Assembly (NCBI GenBank): GCA_019419865.1
Contig: JAHZIG010000006.1
Location: 1-64,000 of the forward strand
Reading direction: 5' to 3'
Source of the DNA: Clostridiales bacterium
Lineage (GTDB): Bacteria; Bacillota; Clostridia; Monoglobales; Monoglobaceae
Length of the DNA: 64,000 nucleotides
Shown: positions 50,917 through 58,697 of the stretch, piece after piece
Numbering within the stretch: position 1 is the stretch's first letter
Layout: every line of letters begins with the position of its first letter
The notes under the pieces: model-generated
Seen by the model: only the letters and a program-made list of their open reading frames with translations
What the model was told of the DNA's origin: nothing
Database searches by the model: none
Made by a program: the position numbers and the translations under genes

Positions 50917-51636
50917 ATGGATATAGGAAAAGTTTGCGACGCCGGAGGGCGCAAAGTCAACGAGGACAGGATACTTTCCGTAGAGACGTCGGGTTCGCTC
51001 GGCTGTTTCGCGGTGGCGGACGGGCTCGGCGGACACAGCGGCGGCGACCTGGCCGCGGAGATCGTACTTGGCGAGATAGAACGCGGGTTTAGAGCTTCGC
51101 CCGAGATCGGCGAGGCGCGGCTGAAAAGTCTTATCGAATCCGCGCATGGAGTTTTGACCGAAAAAGCCGAGGCGGACGCCGCTCATAAACGGATGAGGAC
51201 CACGCTGGCCGTTTTGGTCACGGACGGGAAAAAGGCGGTTTGGGCGCATATAGGCGACAGCAGGATATACCGCTTTAAGGACGGTAAAATAGAAAGCGTC
51301 ACGGCGGATCATTCGGTCGCGTACTTAGCTTATAAAAACGAAGAGATCAGCTACGACGAGATACGTAAGAGCCCGGATCAGAATAGATTGTTGCGTTCAT
51401 TAGGAGCCGAGACCGAGCCCCGCGCCGAGTTTGGCGAAGCGGAAGTTGAGCGGGGAGACGCGTTTCTGCTTTGCAGCGACGGATTCTGGGAACTTATCGA
51501 CGAGAACGAGATGGAAAAAACCTTAAAAAAATCCAAAACAGCGTCGAGGTGGATAGCAAAAATGGTTCGTCAGCTCAAGAAAAACGCGCCCGACGGCGAA
51601 TACGACAACTACAGCGCGATAACCGTTATGATTTAA
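50917..51636 (+). CDS. PP2C-family Ser/Thr phosphatase 2
   Basis: A 239-residue PP2C enzyme with canonical motifs: GGRKVNEDRIL (the RxNEDR start), FAVADGLGGHSGGDLAAE, TTLAVLVTDGKKAVWAHIGDSRIYRFKDGKI, FLLCSDGFWELI and EYDNYSAITVMI at the C terminus. No membrane segment. It follows the protease-FHA gene almost without gap, suggesting coupled production. Likely dephosphorylates the kinases or the FHA-bound substrates. Confidence 0.93.
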   Translation: MDIGKVCDAGGRKVNEDRILSVETSGSLGCFAVADGLGGHSGGDLAAEIVLGEIERGFRASPEIGEARLKSLIESAHGVLTEKAEADAAHKRMRTTLAVLVTDGKKAVWAHIGDSRIYRFKDGKIESVTADHSVAYLAYKNEEISYDEIRKSPDQNRLLRSLGAETEPRAEFGEAEVERGDAFLLCSDGFWELIDENEMEKTLKKSKTASRWIAKMVRQLKKNAPDGEYDNYSAITVMI

Positions 51637-51688
51637 AATATGATATTGATCAAAGCAAATATGTAATTTATTCAACGAGGTGATAATG

Positions 51689-52285
51689 ATGAAACAGTGT
51701 CCAAAAGGTCACTTTTACGATGAAACTAAGCATACGCAGTGCCCGTATTGCAGCGTGGCGAATCTGGATCTTTCGGTGACGAGGCCGATCAGGAATCCGC
51801 AGCCTCAGCCGGCGCCGACCCCGACTCCGCAGCCGCGGCCTGTTGAAAGCGCGGAAAAGACGGCGGCCAGACCCGAGAAGACTGTGGCGAAGTCAAGCTC
51901 CGCCGCGAACGAGGGAAAAACGGTCGGGATACTTTCTCAAACGATAGGTTTCGATCCGGTCGTCGGCTGGCTGGTGTGCGTCGACGGTCCGGGTAAGGGC
52001 AAGGATTACAGGCTCAGAAGCGAGAAGAACTTTATCGGCCGTTCAAACAGGATGGACGTTGCGATCACGGACGATAACGGCATATCGAGAGATAATCACG
52101 CGATCGTCAGCTATAATCCAAAGAATAACAGTTTTAAAATCTTGCCGGGCGACGGACACGGGCTTACATATTTAAACGACGACGAGGTTTTGACCCCCAT
52201 GGAGCTGAAACGCGGGGATATTGTTGAGATCGGAAAAACAAAGCTGATGTTTGTTCCGTTTTGCGGGGAGAGTTTTAAATGGTAA
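51689..52285 (+). CDS. Zinc-ribbon and FHA-domain protein
   Basis: A 198-residue cytoplasmic adaptor. The N-terminal zinc ribbon (CPKGHFYDETKHTQCPYC) recalls the ribbon of the kinases. A Pro/Thr/Gln-rich linker and a C-terminal FHA domain follow: GKDYRLRSEKNFIGRSNRMDVAI, ISRDNHAIVSYN, KSNxx-like loops and GDIVEIGKTKLMFVP. FHA domains bind phosphothreonine; this is a candidate soluble substrate or scaffold of the kinases. The start is ATG 51689 (ATG 51686 is equally possible) behind CGAGGTG. It overlaps the next gene by seven bases. Confidence 0.9.
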   Translation: MKQCPKGHFYDETKHTQCPYCSVANLDLSVTRPIRNPQPQPAPTPTPQPRPVESAEKTAARPEKTVAKSSSAANEGKTVGILSQTIGFDPVVGWLVCVDGPGKGKDYRLRSEKNFIGRSNRMDVAITDDNGISRDNHAIVSYNPKNNSFKILPGDGHGLTYLNDDEVLTPMELKRGDIVEIGKTKLMFVPFCGESFKW

Positions 52286-53820
52286 TATTAAAAAGAGGAA
52301 CGAATTTAGCCGCGAGGGCGCTTGCGCTCTGTATTCTTGCGACGGCGCTTTTCATGAGCGTATTTTCTTATCCCGCTTATGCCGGAGCCTTGCAAACTGT
52401 GACGATCCGACAGGCGTATATGTACTCGAACGCCATGCACGCGTACGTCGATATGACCGACGCGGACGGCGCGCCTATCGCGCAGCCCGAGACAAATAAA
52501 GTATTGGCGTATTTGGACGACGACAAACTCGGTACGAGCAGGATAACGACCTTCGCGGACTCTGGCGAGGCGATGGCGTATATCTTTTTATTCGATATAT
52601 CCGGTTCGCTCAGCGGCTCGCAGTTTGAGCAGATGAAGGACGCGACGATCAAATGGGCTGAAAATATGGGCGAAAACGACAGGATCGCTATTATAACGTT
52701 CGGTTCGGAGGTCAAGACCGTACTGGACTACAGCGGAGACGTGGAAGCCGTCAGGAACGCGGTTTCGGGACTTACAAACAACGATAACTACACCCGGCTC
52801 TACGGCGGCGTGGAGTCCGCGCTGAAACTGGCCTCGCGCAACGACGACGGCCTTCCGAAACGAAAAGCGGTGATATTGCTCAGCGACGGGCTTAACGATT
52901 ACAGCGGCGGAATATCCAGAGACGAGGCTATGGCGCTGGTAAACGTCAACGTTATCCCGTTTTACAGCCTTTTGAGCGGCGGGAGCTTGACCGGCGCGGG
53001 CGGAGAGTTTTTGACCACGCTGAGCGACGCTTCGCGGGGAGAACTGTACGAGTTGAGCGGCAGAAATATTCAGGATATATATAATTCAGTATACGAAGGG
53101 TTCAGGAAGGCTTTCGTGATAGATTTCACTTACCCGGCGTCCAAGGCGGACGGGAACGTGCATAATCTACAGATAAGCGTCAGGGAAGGAAGCGTTGAAG
53201 CGTCCGATTCGCGGTCGTTTACGGTCAGTCCGTCGCCGGAGAGTCTTTCAAGCTTCCCGATGACGAATACTTCGGCGGGAGCGGAACCGGAAAGGGAGAA
53301 CGGTATGTCAAGTATTGTTATTTTAGGATTGGTAGCGGCGGTAATTATCTTGATCGCTATAGCTATTATAATCATTGCGGTTTTAAACCGAAAAAAACCG
53401 GAGCCTAAGCAGATCATAGGCCAGCCGGGATACATAACGCCCGAGATGGCGAATATACCAAAGCCGGAGCCGCCGTCGCCGGTTGCGCAGCCGGTAGAGA
53501 AGATCAAAAAGATCAAGAGCGACTCGGGTTTAAAGGTCGAGTTTACTAAGCTGGGCGGCGGCAGACTGATAAGGGCAAATATCGATAAAAGCCTTACCGT
53601 CGGACGCGGCTCCGACTGCGGACTTGTACTGGACGATTCGATGGTGTCCGGTAAGCACTGCACCCTCTACGAGGAGAGCGGCAAGGTGTTTATCGAGGAT
53701 AACGGTTCCACTAACGGAACGATAGTAAACGGTATAAAGATCGGCGGCAGGACCGAGCTCCAAAGCGGCGATCTGATCCTGCTCGGAAGCGACGAGTATC
53801 GGATACGGTTCGGGGGATAG
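52279..53820 (+). CDS. Secreted VWA domain, TM and cytoplasmic FHA protein
   Basis: A 513-residue membrane protein: signal peptide (LALCILATALFMSVFSYPAYA), an extracellular von Willebrand A domain (about 95-290) with an intact metal site DISGS in FLFDISGSLSGSQ and TRLYGGVESAL plus LLSDGLND, a beta-rich neck, then a TM (IVILGLVAAVIILIAIAIIIIAVL, about 345-368), a Pro-rich stretch and a C-terminal FHA domain (LTVGRGSDCGLVL, SGKHCTLYEE, NGSTNGTIVNG). Same logic as the protease-TM-FHA protein: outside binding or adhesion unit, inside phospho-reader. It starts inside the end of the previous gene and ends four bases before the second M15 gene. Confidence 0.93.
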   Translation: MVILKRGTNLAARALALCILATALFMSVFSYPAYAGALQTVTIRQAYMYSNAMHAYVDMTDADGAPIAQPETNKVLAYLDDDKLGTSRITTFADSGEAMAYIFLFDISGSLSGSQFEQMKDATIKWAENMGENDRIAIITFGSEVKTVLDYSGDVEAVRNAVSGLTNNDNYTRLYGGVESALKLASRNDDGLPKRKAVILLSDGLNDYSGGISRDEAMALVNVNVIPFYSLLSGGSLTGAGGEFLTTLSDASRGELYELSGRNIQDIYNSVYEGFRKAFVIDFTYPASKADGNVHNLQISVREGSVEASDSRSFTVSPSPESLSSFPMTNTSAGAEPERENGMSSIVILGLVAAVIILIAIAIIIIAVLNRKKPEPKQIIGQPGYITPEMANIPKPEPPSPVAQPVEKIKKIKSDSGLKVEFTKLGGGRLIRANIDKSLTVGRGSDCGLVLDDSMVSGKHCTLYEESGKVFIEDNGSTNGTIVNGIKIGGRTELQSGDLILLGSDEYRIRFGG

Positions 53821-53823
53821 AAC

Positions 53824-54666
53824 ATGAAAACCGAGAGACGCTTTAAAAAGATAAAACTCGCGTTCTTGGCGGCGGCCGTCTTATGCCTGGCGTTTGCGCT
53901 CTGCGCCTGCGGGGAAGCGGAAAATACGGATATAGGAGCGGGTTCGGACGCGTCGGTCGCGGATGTGACGGAAGAGATGTTAAATTCCGGAGAAGAAGCC
54001 GGCGCGGCTCAGGCGCCCTCAGAGTCTCAGACTCCCGAGGGGTCTCAGACTCATGAAGAGTCTCAGCCGGAGTCTCGGGGGACGAAACAGCCGATACCCG
54101 AGGATATAAGAGCCGAGATGGCGGGCGTTTCCATGCCGGAAGGAGCCCAAATAACGTACGACGAGCTGAGCTATCTTACGATTCCGCACTATGATTACGA
54201 CGGCAATATAGCCGAGGGTCATATAATCGTAGACGCGACGCTCGCCGACGAGGTGTTGGATATATTTCAGGAACTGTTTCTGATGCAGTTCCCTATCGAG
54301 AGGATGGAAATAATCGACCGTTTCGAGCCTTACATAGACGAGACGTTCAATAATTTAGACCGCGCCTCGATGAGTATGAATAACACGTCCGCATTTTGCT
54401 ACAGACTTATAAACGGAACTAACACAATGTCGTATCACGCTCGCGGACGAGCTATCGATATAAACCCAAAGATAAATCCGTACTATATCCCGGCGAGCGG
54501 CTATGTAAGCCCCGCCAACGCGTACGAATACGCGGACAGAACCCAGGACTGGCCCGGAATAATCCGCCGCGGCGACGCCGTGTATAACGCGTTCATATCC
54601 CGCGGCTGGGAATGGGGCGGCGACTGGGAAGGCGAGTTGGACTACCAGCATTTTCAAAAGCCGTAA
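53824..54666 (+). CDS. M15-family peptidase lipoprotein
   Basis: A 280-residue lipoprotein (core FLAAAVLCLAFAL, lipobox CAC with Cys near 29). A Glu/Ser/Gln/Thr linker (SQTPEGSQTHEESQPES) leads to an M15C-like zinc peptidase: ITYDELSYLTIPHYDYDG, SYHARGRAIDINPKINPY (His and Asp ligands) and WEWGGDWEGELDYQHFQKP (His) at the end. It is the paralogue of the gene at 40383 and last gene of the locus. It should trim peptidoglycan peptides outside the membrane. Confidence 0.9.
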   Translation: MKTERRFKKIKLAFLAAAVLCLAFALCACGEAENTDIGAGSDASVADVTEEMLNSGEEAGAAQAPSESQTPEGSQTHEESQPESRGTKQPIPEDIRAEMAGVSMPEGAQITYDELSYLTIPHYDYDGNIAEGHIIVDATLADEVLDIFQELFLMQFPIERMEIIDRFEPYIDETFNNLDRASMSMNNTSAFCYRLINGTNTMSYHARGRAIDINPKINPYYIPASGYVSPANAYEYADRTQDWPGIIRRGDAVYNAFISRGWEWGGDWEGELDYQHFQKP

Positions 54667-54678
54667 TAATATGATATT

Positions 54679-54705
54679 AAAGCGCGTCCAGGATGGCGCG
54701 CTTTT
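54679..54705 (+). terminator. Terminator at the end of the kinase locus
   Basis: AAAGCGCG (54679-54686) pairs with CGCGCTTT (54697-54704) around a 10-base loop; the T-rich tail overlaps the stem. Confidence 0.75.
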
Positions 54706-54761
54706 GTCGGCAGATATAAAATGTAACATATTAAGATAAAATGAAAAAGTTTTCCTAAATA

Positions 54762-54790
54762 TTGACTATTATCGTATAGTATGATATAAT
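54762..54790 (+). promoter_or_regulatory. Promoter of the stalk-domain protein gene
   Basis: TTGACT (54762-54767), 17 bases, TATAAT (54785-54790), 80 bases before the start codon. Confidence 0.8.
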
Positions 54791-54870
54791 TAAAAAACAT
54801 TCAAAAACTAAGGATTTGTACGTTTTAAACCATTAAAAATCCTAATAAAAATGAAAAGGAAGGGAATGTT

Positions 54871-56031
54871 ATGAAAAATTTAAAAAAGCTGATCGCGGGA
54901 GCGCTGATATTTTGCTTCATGCTCTCGTCTGTAACGAGCGTCGCTTTCGCGGACGAGCCGAACGTTATAACGGTGTTTGTAGACGGCGTTCAAATTGAAT
55001 TCGACGTCGATCCCATAACCGAAAACGACAGAACGCTTGTGCCTATGCGCGCTATCTTCGAGGCTCTTGGCGCCGAAGTGACATGGGACGACGCTACCTG
55101 GACTGCGACCGCGGTGAGGGGCGGCGACGTGATGAATGTGACGATAGACAGCAACATACTCTATAAAAACGGAACTGCGGTAGAACTGGACGTTCCGGCG
55201 AGAATGGTCGGAGACAGGACGTTAGTTCCGGTCCGCGCCATATCCGAGAGTTTCGACGCGCTGGTCGAATGGAATGAAGAGGCTCAGCAGGTGATAATAA
55301 CGACCGCGCCGGAAGCAACGGCGACGCCAGCGCCTACGGCGACTCCGGCTCCGGTAAGCACGCCGACCGCGACGCCGAGTACGAGCGGAGATTCAGAGGA
55401 CGGGATCCCGGCGACCGAGCTTTCGGATTCGGATTTCGAGCTATTGTTGGAGAATTCCGAGAATATTCGTAATAACTTTGAGCAACATAACATGCCGGCA
55501 TATGTGTTTGAGAACAGCGACGATATATACGACATGATGAAAGACGACGGCGAGGGCTTTATCGGAGCGATTGAAAACGTGTGGGATAGAACAGTGTCCG
55601 GAACTATACTCAATATACAGATCGATTCTGAAGATACATATGCTTTCGACGCGGAATTTATAGACGAGCTTGACGCAGCCGACAGCATCCAAGCGATGTA
55701 CGGCGATATTTTCGAAAGAGCCGGAATGAGATTTGAAGATCTTGTAGAAAGCGCGACGATATACGAAGACGAGGAGAACGGAGATTATATAACCGTGATC
55801 GAGTTTGAAAACGCGGACAGTCTTGTTCAGTGCAAGTATATAGGTATAGTAGCTTCCGACGACAAAGCTCCGAGATACTTTACCGCCGAAAATGAAATTT
55901 TGGATCCGGCAAATTGGTATTTCTGCGAGGTCGCGGAATCGTCTCATAGTTTTATAGGCGGCTTTGCAAAAGACGACCAGGCGCTTGTTAATTTTGCTAA
56001 CATATGTCTTTCATATTATAATATGGATTAA
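54871..56031 (+). CDS. Secreted copper-amine-oxidase-N-domain (stalk) protein
   Basis: A 386-residue exported protein (signal: LKKLIAGALIFCFMLSSVTSVAFA). Residues about 30-150 contain two Cu_amine_oxidN1-type stalk repeats: ENDRTLVPMRAIFEALGAEVTWDD and VGDRTLVPVRAISESFDALVEWNE. This domain is widespread in clostridial exported proteins and thought to bind the cell wall or other surface parts. A Thr/Pro/Ala linker (TATPAPTATPAP) is followed by an unrecognised acidic domain (FELLLENSENIRNNFEQHNMP... to the end). No amine oxidase catalytic domain is present. Monocistronic with its own promoter and terminator. Confidence 0.88.
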   Translation: MKNLKKLIAGALIFCFMLSSVTSVAFADEPNVITVFVDGVQIEFDVDPITENDRTLVPMRAIFEALGAEVTWDDATWTATAVRGGDVMNVTIDSNILYKNGTAVELDVPARMVGDRTLVPVRAISESFDALVEWNEEAQQVIITTAPEATATPAPTATPAPVSTPTATPSTSGDSEDGIPATELSDSDFELLLENSENIRNNFEQHNMPAYVFENSDDIYDMMKDDGEGFIGAIENVWDRTVSGTILNIQIDSEDTYAFDAEFIDELDAADSIQAMYGDIFERAGMRFEDLVESATIYEDEENGDYITVIEFENADSLVQCKYIGIVASDDKAPRYFTAENEILDPANWYFCEVAESSHSFIGGFAKDDQALVNFANICLSYYNMD

Positions 56032-56052
56032 CGATCGCGTAGATTTAAACTT

Positions 56053-56077
56053 AGCGGAGGCTTCGGCCTCCGCTTTA
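56053..56077 (+). terminator. Intrinsic terminator
   Basis: AGCGGAGGC (56053-56061), TTCG tetraloop, GCCTCCGCT (56066-56074), then TTTA. A perfect 9-bp stem with a stable UUCG loop. Confidence 0.85.
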
Positions 56078-56281
56078 TTATTAAAAGGCGGCGATTATAT
56101 CGAGATATACGATTAAAGCCGCTTAAATATTTTTTGGAAAAGAAAAATCGGAGCAAATCGGCTTTTCCGATATGGAGTTAGTATTTTTACGGTATTTGCT
56201 CACGGATGTGATAACGGCGAGGTTTTTTGCCGACAATAAGTAGCGTGAGCCGAATCGATACCAAAAGCAACTAAAAAATAG

Positions 56282-56310
56282 TTGCAATGTTCTTGCATAT
56301 ATGCTATAAT
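56282..56310 (+). promoter_or_regulatory. Promoter of hicAB
   Basis: TTGCAA (56282-56287), 17 bases, TATAAT (56305-56310), 20 bases before the hicA start. The spacer holds an inverted TTGCA/TGCAT-like segment that may be the antitoxin operator. Confidence 0.7.
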
Positions 56311-56330
56311 ATCACTGAGAGGTAGTTGAC

Positions 56331-56582
56331 GTGGGCAGAAAAGAAAAATTGATCAAAAAGCTAAAGAATAATCCCAAGGATTTTACTTTTGAAGAAATGA
56401 AAGTATTGCTTGAACTATTGGGGTTTGTTATGTCGAACAAAGGAAGAACGAGCGGCTCCCGAGTGAAGTTTATGAAAAACAACATACCCATAATTCTCCA
56501 TAAGCCGCATCCGAGAAAAGAGCTGCTTGAATATCAGATAAGACAAATAGTCGATACATTGGAAAAGGAGGACCTGATATGA
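56331..56582 (+). CDS. hicA: HicA-type mRNA interferase toxin
   Basis: An 83-residue toxin of the longer HicA type: KEKLIKKLKNNPKDFTFEEMKVLLELLGFVMSNKGRTSGSRVKFMKNNIPIILHKPHP. It keeps the dsRBD-like fold order and the His in ILHKPHP that is thought to cut mRNA; the first loop has GSRVKF rather than GSHHIF. It starts with GTG, behind AGAGG. It overlaps hicB by four bases (ATGA), the usual coupling. Confidence 0.9.
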   Translation: MGRKEKLIKKLKNNPKDFTFEEMKVLLELLGFVMSNKGRTSGSRVKFMKNNIPIILHKPHPRKELLEYQIRQIVDTLEKEDLI

Positions 56583-56920
56583 GTAATTTTCTTGAGTATA
56601 AGAATTATATGGGGACGGTCGAATATTCGGCGGAAGACGATATATTATACGGCAAAGTCATAGGCATTAACGGTCTTGTCTCATATGAGGGCGACAGCGT
56701 GCAGAGCTTAAAAGAAGATTTCGAAGAGGCCGTCGACGATTATCTTGAAATGTGCATGGATCAAGGGATCGAGCCGCAGAAAACGTATAAAGGCAGTTTC
56801 AACGTCCGTATTTCACCGAGTTTGCACAAGAGCCTCGCTTTATACGCAGCGTCGCATAATAAAACCCTCAACGCGTCGGTAGAAGAAGCGATAGAGCAAT
56901 ATGTCAGGACGGTAAAATAG
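56579..56920 (+). CDS. hicB: HicB-type antitoxin
   Basis: A 113-residue HicB antitoxin. The N-terminal pseudo-RNase H fold (YMGTVEYSAEDDILYGKVIGINGLVSYEGDSVQSLKEDFEEAVDDYLEMC) masks the toxin. The C-terminal ribbon-helix-helix (GSFNVRISPSLHKSLALYAASHNKTLNASVEEAIEQYV) binds the operator. It follows hicA with a four-base overlap. The order toxin first, antitoxin second is typical for hicAB. Confidence 0.94.
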   Translation: MSNFLEYKNYMGTVEYSAEDDILYGKVIGINGLVSYEGDSVQSLKEDFEEAVDDYLEMCMDQGIEPQKTYKGSFNVRISPSLHKSLALYAASHNKTLNASVEEAIEQYVRTVK

Positions 56921-56989
56921 GTTGATGCGACAGATTATCCATAACGGCATATCGCGGCGATGGATAATATATGATAAATATCGTAAGAC

Positions 56990-57031
56990 AAAAACGGCGC
57001 CGAAACACGAAAAATTTCGACGCCGCTTTTT
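56990..57031 (+). terminator. hicAB terminator, left copy of a perfect 42-bp direct repeat
   Basis: The hairpin pairs CGGCGCCGAAA (56995-57005) with TTTCGACGCCG (57015-57025), followed by CTTTTT. The whole 42 bases recur without change at 57962-58003, on the other side of the Fic pair. Confidence 0.88.
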
Positions 57032-57176
57032 ATTAGGTGCAAGCGCGCTCTTACCGAACTTATTCGCAGATGATAATAGAGGGCTTTTTCCACAGCGATA
57101 AGCGGCGTTTACCGATATTTTTATTGCAAATCCGAGATGAATATGATATACTGTTATACGGAAAGAGGTGTTGAAT
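57032..57176 (+). promoter_or_regulatory. Promoter region of the Fic pair
   Basis: TTGCAA (57124-57129), 17 bases, TATACT (57147-57152), then GAAAGAGGTG as ribosome site. No ORF in the rest of the stretch. Confidence 0.65.
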
Positions 57177-57341
57177 ATGCTTCATGAAAATAAAGAGATA
57201 TTGGATAGCGCAGTTGCTTCGGTAGAAATGGAAGGATATAAGCTGACCGAGGAAGAAAAAAAGCTATGCTACGATTATGTAAATGATACTATTACAAAAA
57301 CCGAATTTATCAAAACGATTCTTGAAAGGTGCGCTATATAA
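57177..57341 (+). CDS. Fic antitoxin, VbhA-like, with inhibitory helix
   Basis: A 54-residue ORF behind AAAGAGGTG. It carries SVEMEGY at residues 15-21, an exact match to the Fic inhibitory motif (S/T-x-x-x-E-G/N), whose Glu blocks ATP binding in the Fic active site. The rest (KLTEEEKKLCYDYVNDTITKTEF) is the small three-helix body of VbhA/FicA-type antitoxins. Its stop codon overlaps the Fic start (TAATG). It is easily missed because of its size. Confidence 0.88.
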   Translation: MLHENKEILDSAVASVEMEGYKLTEEEKKLCYDYVNDTITKTEFIKTILERCAI

Positions 57342-57934
57342 TGTCTTATTCGTTGGAGCCCCTGCAGGATGGCTGTTATGAAGGTACAACGGTGTTGATA
57401 AATAAATTTGGTATCAAAGACGGTGCAAAGCTTGATATAATCGAACGTGATATAACAAGCGCTCTTATAGCGAAAGCATATATTGAGATACCGTTTGAAA
57501 GCGTTGATTTTGATTTCTATAAGAAATTGCATTACTATGTATTTTCGGATATTTACGAATGGGCTGGAAAGGTACGTAGCGTAGATATAAGCAAGAAAGG
57601 TACGCGGTTTTGCCCGTCGGCAAGAATAGAGACGAGCGGAAGAGCTATATTCGAATATTTGTCAAAGAAATCGTATTTTACGGATCTTGCTGATGAAGAA
57701 TTTATAAAAGAATTTACAGAATTATACTGTAGATTGAATTATCTGCATCCGTTTCGCGAGGGAAATGGAAGAATACAAAGATTATTTTTATCGATGCTTC
57801 TAAAGAATATGAGAAAAAGCATAGATTTTTCAAAAATAGATACAGATCTGCTTATGATAGCAACAATAAAAGCTGTAAGCGGCGATGTATTTACTCTTCA
57901 AGATATTTTCAGACGATCTATTAATCATTATTAA
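57341..57934 (+). CDS. Fic-domain AMPylating toxin (class I)
   Basis: A 197-residue Fic enzyme that probably transfers AMP to a target protein such as a topoisomerase, as VbhT and FicT do. The active-site loop HPFREGNGRIQRLF (His136) matches HPFx(D/E)GNGRxxR. The flap is around GTRFCPSARIETSG. It has no inhibitory helix of its own, in keeping with the separate antitoxin just upstream (class I). ATG 57341 overlaps the antitoxin stop. The pair lies between perfect 42-bp direct repeats, with tRNA-Leu directly behind. Confidence 0.94.
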   Translation: MSYSLEPLQDGCYEGTTVLINKFGIKDGAKLDIIERDITSALIAKAYIEIPFESVDFDFYKKLHYYVFSDIYEWAGKVRSVDISKKGTRFCPSARIETSGRAIFEYLSKKSYFTDLADEEFIKEFTELYCRLNYLHPFREGNGRIQRLFLSMLLKNMRKSIDFSKIDTDLLMIATIKAVSGDVFTLQDIFRRSINHY

Positions 57935-57961
57935 TAAAGATGTTATGATGTAATATACGAT

Positions 57962-58004
57962 AAAAACGGCGCCGAAACACGAAAAATTTCGACGCCGCTT
58001 TTTT
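57962..58004 (+). terminator. Fic terminator, right copy of the 42-bp direct repeat
   Basis: Identical to 56990-57031 (offset 972 bp): CGGCGCCGAAA (57967-57977) with TTTCGACGCCG (57987-57997), then C and seven T. It abuts the 3' end of tRNA-Leu on the other strand. Confidence 0.88.
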
Positions 58005-58091
58005 TGGTGCGGATAACAGGAGTTGAACCTGCATGAAATTGCTTTCACATGGACCTGAACCATGCGCGTCTGCCAATTCCGCCATATCCGC
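58005..58091 (-). tRNA. tRNA-Leu (CAG)
   Basis: Read on the minus strand: acceptor GCGGATA/TATCCGC, D arm, anticodon stem CATGG-TTCAGGT-CCATG with anticodon CAG, a long class II variable arm (TGAAAGCAATTTCA), a T arm with GGTTCAACTCC and an encoded CCA end. All stems pair. Confidence 0.97.
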
Positions 58092-58208
58092 ATAAAATGA
58101 ATTACTGAATCAACAGCTTTTATATTATAGCTCGAATAGATGATTTTGTCAAGAGTTTTTTTATATAATACGCGGCGCTTTTGCTCGGACGTCGGCGCTC
58201 TATAGCGA

Positions 58209-58472
58209 TCAAGCGTCCTGTATGTTTGAAGACGCGTGAACTTCGCCTTTATTCACCTCGACGACGTCGGTGCGCCCGAGCAGGTAATCTACCGAGCAAT
58301 CAAGGTAGTCGGCGATCTTATGTATCTTGTCCACAGCGGGAATTTGTCCTTTTTTCATATTATCAAATACGCTTTTATTTAGGCCGACGTTGATAAGAAG
58401 CCTATTTTTAGATAAGCCCTTTTTATCGGCAATGGACATAATGCGATTTTCAATTATTTGTAAGTTATACAT
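58209..58472 (-). CDS. XRE-family helix-turn-helix regulator
   Basis: An 87-residue protein. The HTH covers about residues 8-66: NRIMSIADKKGLSKNRLLINVGLNKSVFDNMKKGQIPAVDKIHKIADYLDCSVDYLLGRTD, the common Cro/CI type of Bacillota ending in YLLGRTD. The short C terminus has no ligand domain. It has a GAGGTGATTTT ribosome site and reads away from the gene at 58698; the AT-rich gap between them (58473-58697) would hold both promoters. It may control that pair. Confidence 0.93.
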   Translation of the reverse strand: MYNLQIIENRIMSIADKKGLSKNRLLINVGLNKSVFDNMKKGQIPAVDKIHKIADYLDCSVDYLLGRTDVVEVNKGEVHASSNIQDA

Positions 58473-58697
58473 AAAATCACCTCTATATATTTGTATAAAG
58501 TAACGATTTTAATTTTTCCTATACAAAACTATTTACTTCCGTGCATTCACGGAGTATAATGTCGATAGCTTAGATAAAAGCAATATGATATTGCGGATAT
58601 AGTTAAATTTAATTATATAACAACGCGGAGATTAATGCAAGAAATTTATTGTTGTGAGGGGTTAGCCGTATGAGGAGATCTATAGACGGAGGTAGAA
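58473..58697. promoter_or_regulatory. Divergent promoter region
   Basis: 225 AT-rich bases between the XRE gene and the small gene at 58698. Palindromic words such as TACTTCCGTGCATTCACGGAGTA (arms ACTCCGTG/CACGGAGT-like at about 58536-58556) could be the regulator's operator. No ORF. Confidence 0.5.
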
